64,000 bases of DNA, taken from the NCBI RefSeq assembly GCF_002845275.2, contig NZ_CP088149.1:969501-1033500 (forward strand), in the 5' to 3' direction. The notes below the pieces were generated by a model. That model searched no databases and was not told the DNA's origin. It worked only from the letters and a program-made list of their open reading frames with translations. This DNA is from Pseudomonas sp. S06B 330. Its GTDB lineage: Bacteria; Pseudomonadota; Gammaproteobacteria; Pseudomonadales; Pseudomonadaceae. Shown one piece after another: positions 16,120 to 23,879 of this stretch (within the stretch, counting starts at the first letter, position 1; each line of letters starts with the position of its first letter). A program made the translations under genes and the position numbers.

Positions 16120-17729
16120 GGACACCTCGGCTGGGCGTATTCGGATGGCGTGACGTCTGAGGCTATGCGTCGGGTGCGAAGGGCGTCGTACGTAGCTGAC
16201 GACTGTATCCCTTCTGTCTTGGCGAGAACCGCCTCCCCCGCCCAGCGTGAGTAGAGAGGAACATCGGTTAGCACACGCTCAGCAGCGAGGGTCGCTGTCC
16301 GAGTCGCGTCTAGTGCGGAATAAGGTGTGAAAGCACCACAGCCTGTCAATTGGCGAGTTACTTTTTGGCCGGGAGCCATTAGGGAGGTGCGCATACTAGG
16401 GAGGGGGGTCTGCGTGTCCGGATCTATATATAAGCAGTCTAGACATCCTGGAGTGCCTGGGCGCATAGCAATTGCATGGCCGCCCAGGCCAGCTGCTTCA
16501 ACACTTGTGGATACGATCAACGATGGCCACCGCTCCCTGAATGCTCTTCGAGCGATGGAGCGTTCGAGAGTCGAGTTACCGGTTGCAAGCACTATAGCGT
16601 CAACCCCGGCTAGCTCTCCATTAGCCAGCACTGCTTGGACATTGGTTGCTCTAACTTCGATCTGAATGCCAGGCATCCGCTCTTTCAGCAGGGTTGCTAG
16701 CTCATCAACCTTGAACTTGGAAATCGACTGCTTCCCAAGTACATGCCTACCCAGGTTGTCAGGACTGAATTTATCACTGTCCACGAGAGTGATTTTGCTA
16801 ATCCCCGCTAGGGCAAGATGTTCGGCCACGCGGGACCCTATAGAGCCACAGCCGGCAACAATGACGTGGCGCATGTCTGGTGCTCCGCCTGTACGTTGGA
16901 CCAAGTACTCATGATCCCGCCGCTGTAGGAGATACGTGGACCGCATCTTTGCTGGGCGCAGTCCCCAGTAGAGCAGTAATAGTGAGTGCCCAAAGCTGCT
17001 AGGTACACGCAGAACGACGCCCCGTTTTTTGGGCGCGACGGCAATAGCGTGCTGGGAGGGCGACAGTCTGCTTAGGAAGATGTCCCACCAGTCGTTTCCC
17101 CATTCGCTCATAAGCCCATCGATTTGATGGATGGTGACATCAAGGAGCCCTAAACGCTCTTGATGAGAGTCGGATAGCTGTGTTGTCCCTTGATTTACCC
17201 GGCATACCTTTGCCGTCATAGGGCCACTTCTACCCCTTCTCTTGAAGGCGACCTCGGCATAAAGGGGCTTGGTGGTATCGAGCTTCTCGTCAAGGATTAC
17301 TGACGATGAGCCGTCATTGCGCAGATAACCTTCCAACTCATCGGCAAAGTTAAGCTGGCGCTCATCCTCAGCCATGGCTGAGGCGCGGGCGAGTAATCTG
17401 AATGCCTCTTGGAGTAACCATTCGAGTACCCCAGGCACATCCTCTGGATCGTACTCCAGACCTTCCCGATCACTTACGCATACATCGCCTGCGCTGCTGA
17501 CGTGAGGCCATCCCCAAATTGGTGTTGGCCTGCGCCAATAGATTACAGGAAGCTCATCAACACTCCAGCCAGCTGTGACTAGTCGCAACGGCCATGTGCA
17601 TCCGTCTCTATCAAGTATGATGTCCCATGCAGGCCCTTGAAGCTTTTGATCGAACGCAACGATTTCTGCGCCAAGCTCTCGTAGCGTTAGCTCAACCTTG
17701 GTGACAAAAGCCTTTTGGATCTCGCTCAA
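16104..17729 (-). CDS. cap2: CBASS E2-E1 fusion conjugating enzyme Cap2
   Basis: 541 residues. The N-terminal E2-like domain has the likely catalytic C84 (SSAGDVCVSD). The C-terminal ThiF/E1 adenylation domain has the nucleotide loop GCGSIG (293-298), acidic D317/D319 and R328, a CLDC pair (429-432), the probable E1 cysteine C464 (TGCGAFTPY) and a terminal CPCC zinc pair. Cap2 activates the CD-NTase C-terminus and conjugates it to targets, which primes the cyclase. The start codon appears to be TTG on a TTGA overlap with the CD-NTase stop, with no strong ribosome-binding site; expression probably relies on coupling. Confidence 0.92.
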   Translation of the reverse strand: MSEIQKAFVTKVELTLRELGAEIVAFDQKLQGPAWDIILDRDGCTWPLRLVTAGWSVDELPVIYWRRPTPIWGWPHVSSAGDVCVSDREGLEYDPEDVPGVLEWLLQEAFRLLARASAMAEDERQLNFADELEGYLRNDGSSSVILDEKLDTTKPLYAEVAFKRRGRSGPMTAKVCRVNQGTTQLSDSHQERLGLLDVTIHQIDGLMSEWGNDWWDIFLSRLSPSQHAIAVAPKKRGVVLRVPSSFGHSLLLLYWGLRPAKMRSTYLLQRRDHEYLVQRTGGAPDMRHVIVAGCGSIGSRVAEHLALAGISKITLVDSDKFSPDNLGRHVLGKQSISKFKVDELATLLKERMPGIQIEVRATNVQAVLANGELAGVDAIVLATGNSTLERSIARRAFRERWPSLIVSTSVEAAGLGGHAIAMRPGTPGCLDCLYIDPDTQTPLPSMRTSLMAPGQKVTRQLTGCGAFTPYSALDATRTATLAAERVLTDVPLYSRWAGEAVLAKTEGIQSSATYDALRTRRIASDVTPSEYAQPRCPCCSV

Positions 17730-18706
17730 GCGGAACGACCAGAAGTGCTCACCCCCGCAGAGGCTTGCTTGGTAGTGTCGGACTTTTCTGGGACCGGGAA
17801 GTCTTCGCCAAATTTCTTACTCAGTATTTTGCATGCCTCATGGGTATCGGCCTGTGCATCCGCCTCGTTTAAGGCATCACGCAGCTCTTCAAGTCGGCTC
17901 TTGAGGTCAGTCATTTGGGTGTCTGTCATCCGCTCAAAGAGATCGCTGTGCGGCGCAACCGGAAGATTGACGTGCAGGCGCGAGCCCGTCCACCGGGCAA
18001 GCATTGCATCTACGAGGTCTCGCAGTGCAAGCAGGTCGATGGGCTTGCCATCGATGCTGTCATAGCGAGGTACGAACCAGTTGTAGGCCGCCACAGTCAG
18101 ACCAATGCTCGGGGTGTTTTTGTGGCCGATTTTTTCATCTCGCCAACGCTTGAGCGCTCGGACACATCGGCGGAACTGGTCACGGTCGCTACCAGAGAAC
18201 TGACTGGTAATCTTCTCTGTAAGCTCCCGGGCTTCGGACGGTTTCCACTCCCTGTCAGCTAGTGGAGTGCTTTCTCTGCACCAGGCGATTTGAGTTTGTC
18301 CGGTGGCGTTCGAGCAATAAACGGCAAGGTCGATGTGATGGAGGGGAGTTTCGTCTCTGTAATAGGTGACGGTCACACAGGGACGGCGAATGTTAACAGT
18401 GCGGTTGTGCCGCACTAATGCATCGCGAACGTACTTTTTCAAAACCAGAGGATCGGGATAGTCGCTAGGCGAACATTCAAAGAGGACGCCTACGTCCATA
18501 TCCGGATTGCCATCCAGCGGATGGATACCGGTGTCCAGCGCATAGCTACCCTGAGTGAAGGTTCTGTAAGGAGGCGCATCCGCACTGATGTTTTTCTTCA
18601 GGTCGGAAAGTAGGGTATCTCTTCTGTCACGAAGGTCCTGGCTGCTGTCGTAGCCAAAAAGAATCGTCCGATGAAAGCTTTCAAACTGGGTTTGCGCGCG
18701 AGCCAT
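17726..18706 (-). CDS. CBASS cyclic-oligonucleotide synthase (CD-NTase)
   Basis: 326 residues of the cGAS/DncV-like nucleotidyltransferase superfamily. The active site is intact: G53-S54 (FTQGSYALDTG), D69/D71 (NPDMDVG) and third acid D126 (HIDLAVY). On phage infection it would make a cyclic di- or trinucleotide; the product cannot be read from sequence. The C-terminus ends in small residues (STSGRSA), compatible with use as the Cap2 conjugation donor. The start at 18706 has a perfect AGGAGG; the open frame continues 34 codons upstream without one. It is the first gene of the four-gene type II CBASS operon. Confidence 0.93.
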   Translation of the reverse strand: MARAQTQFESFHRTILFGYDSSQDLRDRRDTLLSDLKKNISADAPPYRTFTQGSYALDTGIHPLDGNPDMDVGVLFECSPSDYPDPLVLKKYVRDALVRHNRTVNIRRPCVTVTYYRDETPLHHIDLAVYCSNATGQTQIAWCRESTPLADREWKPSEARELTEKITSQFSGSDRDQFRRCVRALKRWRDEKIGHKNTPSIGLTVAAYNWFVPRYDSIDGKPIDLLALRDLVDAMLARWTGSRLHVNLPVAPHSDLFERMTDTQMTDLKSRLEELRDALNEADAQADTHEACKILSKKFGEDFPVPEKSDTTKQASAGVSTSGRSA

Positions 18707-18909
18707 GTGCTGTCCTCCTAGGGATTCCTCACACATGGAGGCATGATCTTTTGATTTCAATAGGCCATTACAGAATTTTCTATAGCCTTCAGGGCTAGCG
18801 AATCGCACATCTGCCTTGAAGCTGTTTAGCCAACGCCATCGTCATACGAGGCAATCAACCAGCGACTACGCATGGCCGTAGCTGCCTGTTGCCAAAGTCA
18901 ACTATGGGT

Positions 18910-20138
18910 TGTGGATTCAACCGGTCGATGCAACACACTGGCTAAACCTGTCTGCCGGTGTTTCGTAGTTTAGTGTCTTCCGAGGACGTTCATTCAGCGC
19001 CCTCGCCACTGCATTGAGCTGGTCCTGCGTGTAGACCGAAATGTCGGTGCCCTTGGGAAAATACTGCCGTAGCAGGCCGTTGGTATTTTCGTTTGACCCA
19101 CGCTGCCAAGGATTTTGAGGGTCACAGAAATAGACCTTTATGTCGGTCGCCAATGTGAAACGCTTATGGGCGGCCATCTCTTTGCCCCTGTCCCAGGTCA
19201 GTGACCTGTAAAGCTCCTGGGGCAGCAGACGAGCGTTTTCGATGAGCGCGTTGATCACCGACTCGGTGTCCTTGCTGGCAACTTTCACCAGCATCACATA
19301 GCGGGTATGGCGCTCGACAAGCGTGGCGATTTGACTGTTCTTGCTGCCGAACAACAGATCACCTTCCCAGTGGCCGGGTACTGCTCGATCTTCAACCGTA
19401 GCTGGACGCTCACTGATTGAGACCGTATCGCTAATCTTGCCGTGGTTCTCATTCTTCTGCGTGTGATGGCGCGAACGGCGCATTGCACGGGTGCGCCGCA
19501 AGTGCTCTAGCAATTCCTTCTTCAGGGCTCCACGGGCTTGAATGAAGAGGGTTCGATAGATCGTTTCGTGTGACACCTGAGAGCTCGCATCATCTGGAAA
19601 TTCGCGCTTTAACCATCCGGCAATTTGCTCCGGCGACCACTGCAATTGGAGCTTGCTTGCTACGATCTGCGCCGCTGTTGGGTTCTTAGCCAGTTTACAG
19701 ATCTTGGGGCGACATGCTCGGCTCCAGGCAGCTTGCTCGGCCTGACTTGCTCGATAGCTTCCAAGACCGCCGTTGCGCTTGATCTCGCGGCTGATAGTAG
19801 AAGGTGCTCGCCCGAGTAGTGATGCCACCGAACGGATCGATTTCCCTGCCACTACAGCACGTGAAATCTCCTCGCGCTCTGCCAATGACAACGCCAATCG
19901 TGAGCGATGACGCACAGGAGGCTGGATGCCTCCGGTCTCCGCCAGAATGCGCTGTATCGATGAGTGATTACGGTCAAACAACTGCGCGATCTGCTGGAGA
20001 GAGTCTCCCTTTCGCCAGTGCTCCCACATCAGCGCTTTCTGGGTTTCGGTGTAATAGATCCGAGGCCTTTGCTTCATCTGCAACACTCCTCCTGCTTACA
20101 CAGAATCTAGTGTGTTGCATCGACCGGTTGAATCCACA
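18910..20138. mobile_element. IS30-family insertion sequence
   Basis: An element of about 1.23 kb with near-perfect terminal inverted repeats: TGTGGATTCAACCGG at 18910 and its reverse complement ending at 20138, with identity continuing through GATGCAACACACT (about 30 bp). One transposase gene fills it. I see no convincing target duplication at these borders (left flank ends GGT, right begins GCC), so the exact ends may be a few bases in. Confidence 0.9.
18917..20077 (-). CDS. IS30-family transposase
   Basis: 386 residues. N-terminal helix-turn-helix region (IAQLFDRNHSSIQRIL, then SVASLLGRAPSTISREI), followed by a DDE integrase core. The core has D in HWEGDLLFG, D in LTWDRGKEM and E in WQRGSNENTNGLLRQYFPKG, the IS30 signature. 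It looks intact. The ATG at 20077 is preceded by AGGAGGAG. The stop codon falls inside the left terminal inverted repeat, so the coding region uses the whole element. Confidence 0.93.
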   Translation of the reverse strand: MKQRPRIYYTETQKALMWEHWRKGDSLQQIAQLFDRNHSSIQRILAETGGIQPPVRHRSRLALSLAEREEISRAVVAGKSIRSVASLLGRAPSTISREIKRNGGLGSYRASQAEQAAWSRACRPKICKLAKNPTAAQIVASKLQLQWSPEQIAGWLKREFPDDASSQVSHETIYRTLFIQARGALKKELLEHLRRTRAMRRSRHHTQKNENHGKISDTVSISERPATVEDRAVPGHWEGDLLFGSKNSQIATLVERHTRYVMLVKVASKDTESVINALIENARLLPQELYRSLTWDRGKEMAAHKRFTLATDIKVYFCDPQNPWQRGSNENTNGLLRQYFPKGTDISVYTQDQLNAVARALNERPRKTLNYETPADRFSQCVASTG

Positions 20139-20252
20139 GCCGTTTGTTGACGTTCACCGTTGGCAGTGGGCTGCAGGCCAAAACGTGGAGTCACCTGCGT
20201 CACGCCAGTAGTTCGGGGGCAAAGTAGTCCTTAGCATCCTGCTATGGCTATT

Positions 20253-20474
20253 TTATCTTCGGGCACTAAGTGCAGGCACCAATAGCAGTGCGCCAATGAT
20301 TCCGTCGCGCATGACCTTACCGAGCCGGCCGGCATTTGAATATACATCCTTTATGGTTTTGACGTAGGAGCAATTGGCTAGATGCTCTTCGATGGTCTCA
20401 ATATGCTTGTGTGCGATGAAGGCAATGGCGAAATAAGTAAATGTCATCGGCACTAACATTAATCCGGCAATCAA
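20253..20474 (-). CDS. Small two-helix membrane protein, possibly truncated
   Basis: 73 residues: an N-terminal membrane segment (LVPMTFTYFAIAFIA), a charged middle (HKHIETIEEHLANCSYVKTIKDVY) and the start of a second hydrophobic segment (GIIGALLLVPAL) that ends abruptly at SARR. I recall longer Pseudomonas proteins of this pattern continuing past an ARRG motif, so this copy may be cut short by a stop. Function is unknown. It lies 115 bp from the IS30 end. Confidence 0.45.
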   Translation of the reverse strand: MIAGLMLVPMTFTYFAIAFIAHKHIETIEEHLANCSYVKTIKDVYSNAGRLGKVMRDGIIGALLLVPALSARR

Positions 20475-20549
20475 AGCTATTGAGATACTTGTCTCATTGT
20501 TACCTCGCCAAAACGAAAAGCGCCGAATTGTTCAGACCAACGCCAATCA

Positions 20550-20867
20550 TCAACCTGCCTTACTATCACCTGCTGAACACCCCACCACCATCCCATGCGC
20601 CACATCCTCAACCAGCGCCTTGGCCATTCCGCTCAGGTAATGTGCCGCGCAGAGCATCGCCTCATCCTGTTCGAACATCACATGCAGGGTCAATTTGTTC
20701 ACATAAGCCATAAGCATCGTCGCTTGCTCCAAAACAAAATCCGCACTGTGCCCTGGTTCAACCCGGAACAGATTTTCGGAACAGGTCCCGCTCAGGCTTG
20801 CGCCGAACACGCCCACCCCTGTTGTTTTGAGATCTGCAATGCGGCCTTCAATCGATTCCTCGTTCAT
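20550..20867 (-). CDS. DUF3077-like small protein
   Basis: About 105 residues from the ATG at 20867, which has AGGAG upstream. The C-terminal half (LFRVEPGHSADFVLEQATMLM... AAHYLSGMAKALVED) matches the DUF3077 pattern of a 'V.PG.' strand followed by two amphipathic helices. Such small proteins occur in Pseudomonas in multiple copies, often near islands; no function is known. A second, shorter relative follows at 20946-21173. Confidence 0.6.
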   Translation of the reverse strand: MNEESIEGRIADLKTTGVGVFGASLSGTCSENLFRVEPGHSADFVLEQATMLMAYVNKLTLHVMFEQDEAMLCAAHYLSGMAKALVEDVAHGMVVGCSAGDSKAG

Positions 20868-20945
20868 CCCTACCTCTCCTGGCATGTACTACGTTGCAAG
20901 CGGCCAGCCTTGCCTGAGCAACGCTGGCGCTTATCCACAGATACC

Positions 20946-21173
20946 TCAGTGCTTCATCTGCACCTTGCTCAACGCCACTTCAACCAAACTGCGGGCATTG
21001 TCGATTTCATGCATGGTGGCCAAGGTCAAAACCTGGCCTGGAGGGTTGGGGTGGAGTAGTACCGTCTGCTGAGCGACAGTCAGTGCGCAGACCAGGTATT
21101 CGGATATTTGGACGAGGATGTCTTCGAGGGAATGGTTACTGTGATGCGGGGGATCAGGAACGATCTTCAACAT
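20946..21173 (-). CDS. Small DUF3077/DUF6124-like protein
   Basis: 75 residues starting MLKIVPDPPHHS, a start typical of the small Pseudomonas proteins in this group, with a helical body (LEDILVQISEYLVCALTVAQQ ... EIDNARSLVEVALSKV). The ATG at 21173 has a strong GGGAGG site. It is in the same orientation as the DUF3077-like gene 78 bp away, and the two may form a unit. No function is known. Confidence 0.6.
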   Translation of the reverse strand: MLKIVPDPPHHSNHSLEDILVQISEYLVCALTVAQQTVLLHPNPPGQVLTLATMHEIDNARSLVEVALSKVQMKH

Positions 21174-21737
21174 GGTGCCTCCCGGTGAGTGGAGCCGCCA
21201 CGAATCTGCTGTCAAACAAATGGGTGGCAACTGTACGCGGGTTGACAGACCGAACACCGGAGAACTCGGCGCACACGAAGGTGCCCCACGTACAATCGCC
21301 ATAAAGACTTGCACATGTCCACGGTGTAGGCGGCCTGTCAAAACCGGTCGTTGAAATAGGCAACGACCGAGTGAGACTAGAACCCCAGCGGGACCACTGC
21401 AATGGCTTAAGCGCGGCGAAAGTATGATTCGGAAATGGACTACAGGGAATCAGGAAATTCTGAAGATTCGATGCCTTGAAGCACCTCTTCGGTGGCTCCC
21501 TGTTACAAAACCACCGTCACGCGCGCCTTGCTCACTTGCAAGGCATATGTTCTAGAGATAACGTCAACGTCATGACCAAGCTCTGCATTCAATCAACCAC
21601 CAACACCGCGACCGCCCGAGGCGGGTCGTGTGAGGTGTCGTGAGCTAGAAAGTCCGCGAACCCCAAAGACCCGCCAGCAATGGACAGGGTCTTTTTTTTG
21701 CCCCTGATTCGCTGGCTAGCACGTAAGGAAACGCTCC
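21174..21737. other. Intergenic stretch with hairpins, no supported gene
   Basis: Contains a perfect small hairpin at 21346-21368 (GGTCGTTG, 7-base loop, CAACGACC), a GC-rich imperfect hairpin around 21610-21632 and a strong terminator at 21666-21699. This stretch probably includes the right border of the island; I could not find a clean direct repeat of the tRNA-Thr end here. Confidence 0.4.
21666..21699 (+). terminator. Terminator without an upstream gene
   Basis: AAGACCC, a 14-base loop, then GGGTCTTTTTTTT on the plus strand, 39 bp before the next coding start. No plus-strand gene precedes it in the island part, so it may end a small RNA or be left over from a displaced gene. Confidence 0.7.
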
Positions 21738-22256
21738 ATGCACGCACTCTTGATTCTCGACATGCAGGTCGGCCTTGTTCACGGCCCGGAAAAGCCTTGG
21801 CGTAGCGAGGCGCTGCTCAGCACGTTGAATGCTCTGATGGGCAAGGCCAGAAAGGCAGGGGCCCCCATCTTTCTCGCCCGTCACATAGGCCCGGCGGGCT
21901 CGCCTATCGAGCCGGGTAGCCCGCTTACGGAGCTGGTGCAGGAACTGCAGCTTCAGGGCGATGAGGTGATCTTTGAAAAGAGTCGCCCCAATGCCTTTGC
22001 CATGACTGACCTCGCCACTCAATTACGTGAGCGTGGTTGCGACGGCGTGGTAATTGCCGGCATGAAGACTCAATACTGTGTCGACAGCACCTGCCGCGCA
22101 GCGCGCGATCTTGGCTTCGATGCTGTGTTGGTTGCCGATGGGCATACCTGCGCTGATACCCCGGAACTCAGTGCGCAGGCGATTATTGCTCACCATAATG
22201 CGACCTTGGCGGGGCCATTCTGTCGATTGGTTCACGCTGAGGACTGGAGCTTTTAA
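21738..22256 (+). CDS. Isochorismatase-like cysteine hydrolase
   Basis: 172 residues of the isochorismatase/nicotinamidase fold: catalytic Asp in LILDMQVG (D9), Lys in FEKSRPNAF, the cis-peptide region and nucleophile Cys in GMKTQYCVDSTCRAA. Members hydrolyse amides or vinyl ethers; the substrate cannot be told. The start has AAGGAA upstream. The following stretch holds a 15-bp-stem hairpin and then a convergent GNAT gene. Confidence 0.85.
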   Translation: MHALLILDMQVGLVHGPEKPWRSEALLSTLNALMGKARKAGAPIFLARHIGPAGSPIEPGSPLTELVQELQLQGDEVIFEKSRPNAFAMTDLATQLRERGCDGVVIAGMKTQYCVDSTCRAARDLGFDAVLVADGHTCADTPELSAQAIIAHHNATLAGPFCRLVHAEDWSF

Positions 22257-22263
22257 CGCTATT

Positions 22264-22296
22264 ACCTGTTCGATCCTGGGGCAGGGTCGAACAGGT
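22264..22296 (+). terminator. Hairpin between isochorismatase-like and GNAT genes
   Basis: ACCTGTTCGATCCTG pairs with CAGGGTCGAACAGGT (one mismatch) around GGG. No T run follows, so it may be a bidirectional stop or an RNA-stabilising structure. Confidence 0.5.
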
Positions 22297-22441
22297 CGAC
22301 TTGGCCTTTAAGTCCATCAAGGCGGAACCTACCCCTTGGCCCTGACAATCTGGCCCTACAGAAATGGGCCCGAGCCCGAACCGGCTTGTTCGTTACGGAT
22401 TGTCAGGTTCATCGTGCTTTTCTCTTTGATGTCCGATGAGG

Positions 22442-22873
22442 TCAGTCGACGCTTTTGCTTAACTCGAGCAGCATGGTCACATAGCGAACACCATGGCGCT
22501 CGAAACGCTCTGCGCTGACGCTAAAGCCAAACTTTTCATAGAAACCCGTGGCCGTTTCTCTGGCGGACAGCGTAATCGCCGTCGCATCGGCCTTTTGCGT
22601 TTCGCTGATGGCATGGCTCAGTAACGCGCTGCCCAGGCCTTGGCCTTGAAACTCAGCAGCAGTGGCGAATTTTCGGATCTGGTACAGGCCCTCGCCCAAG
22701 GCAAATACCGACAGGCAGCACAGCAGTTGGTTGCCGAGGGTAACCGCATAATGTTCGGCCTGTTCATCCCCAGGCACATAGCTGTGCTTCAGCGGGAAGT
22801 CCGGCCACAGTACCTGCTGCCTGAGGGGCAAGCACTGCTTATGGTCAATTCTGACAATCTCAACATTCATCAT
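22442..22873 (-). CDS. GNAT family N-acetyltransferase
   Basis: 143 residues with the acetyl-CoA-binding motif A (EFQGQGLGSALLSHAI, the Q/RxxGxG/A turn), the preceding strand (IRKFATAAE) and a C-terminal FYEKFGFS segment, all standard for single-domain GNAT enzymes. The substrate is unknown. It is convergent with the isochorismatase-like gene. Confidence 0.85.
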   Translation of the reverse strand: MMNVEIVRIDHKQCLPLRQQVLWPDFPLKHSYVPGDEQAEHYAVTLGNQLLCCLSVFALGEGLYQIRKFATAAEFQGQGLGSALLSHAISETQKADATAITLSARETATGFYEKFGFSVSAERFERHGVRYVTMLLELSKSVD

Positions 22874-23120
22874 TTGCGCCTACATCGCCCACGTTCCAAT
22901 CAGCCGATTCGCAGCGTAGTGGAGCCTGTACGGCTGCGCTATCAACCCCGTCATTCTAAACTGCCACCTTCGGCGACCACTGGTTACAATTGCGCTCCCT
23001 ACCGTGGTGACCCTACCCAGGCACGCACCATCATAGGTTCTCACCGCAACCTGCTCCGAATCAGGCGCTGCGCTAAATACGAAGGGCACAATAAGCCCTC
23101 ATTTCTTGCTGGGGCGATGG

Positions 23121-23723
23121 ATGAAACAAGGGCGAATTTGGGCACTCTTGCTGCTATTGGTGGGTTTGACGGGCTGTGCTACCGCGCCACCCAGGGACCA
23201 GAACAATCTCTGCAATATCTTCCGTGAGTACCCTGACTGGTACGAAGATTCGTTAGAGATGCAGGAAAAGTACGGCACGCCGCAAAACGTGGCGATGGCG
23301 ATCATGAAGCAGGAAAGCAGTTTTGTGCACGATGCGCTGCCGCCGCGTGACTACCTGCTGTGGGTGATTCCATGGGGGCGGGTCAGTTCGGCCTATGGCT
23401 ATGCGCAAGCCCAGGACCCGGTCTGGGGTGAGTACAAGAGTGGCACGGGCAATGGCGGCTCGCGGGACAACTTCGACGACGCTGTCATGTTCATCGGTTG
23501 GTACACCGACGGTACTCAACGCCAGTTGGGCATCTCCAAGTGGGACACCTACAACCAGTACCTGGCGTACCACGAAGGGCGCGGCGGTTTTAGCCGCGGC
23601 ACTTACCGCAGCAAGCCCTGGCTGATGCAGGTGGCGCGCAAGGTGGAGCAGCAGGCAAGAAATTACGGTGCGCAGCTTAAGCAGTGCCGTGCAGAGCTGG
23701 AGGAAGATACCGGCTGGTTCTGA
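23121..23723 (+). CDS. Lipoprotein with a lytic-transglycosylase-like (SLT) domain
   Basis: About 200 residues. N-terminal lipoprotein signal with a lipobox LTGCA. A putative transglycosylase core follows: AIMKQESSF (E-S catalytic pattern of SLT domains), AYGYAQAQDPVW, and YNQYLAYHEGRGGF. Such enzymes cut peptidoglycan with formation of 1,6-anhydro-MurNAc. I chose the ATG at 23121; a TTG five codons upstream is the alternative. Lipidation and envelope location are inferred from the lipobox. Confidence 0.82.
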   Translation: MKQGRIWALLLLLVGLTGCATAPPRDQNNLCNIFREYPDWYEDSLEMQEKYGTPQNVAMAIMKQESSFVHDALPPRDYLLWVIPWGRVSSAYGYAQAQDPVWGEYKSGTGNGGSRDNFDDAVMFIGWYTDGTQRQLGISKWDTYNQYLAYHEGRGGFSRGTYRSKPWLMQVARKVEQQARNYGAQLKQCRAELEEDTGWF

Positions 23724-23879
23724 TGAGTCATATCCGACCTCGCGCCTGTCATCAATTGCCAAACCGCTGACGCTCAATGAAAAGCAGTGAATCTGCAGGT
23801 GACGATACTGAAGGGCTCTACAAAAACTGACAGGGCGCTGTCAGTTGCCTTTCAGGAACGCCATCACAGGGAGCGCAGC

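Noticed and set aside
22880-23089. 69-codon minus-strand frame upstream of the lipoprotein gene
   Set aside because: No ribosome site or recognisable protein; overlaps a likely promoter region.
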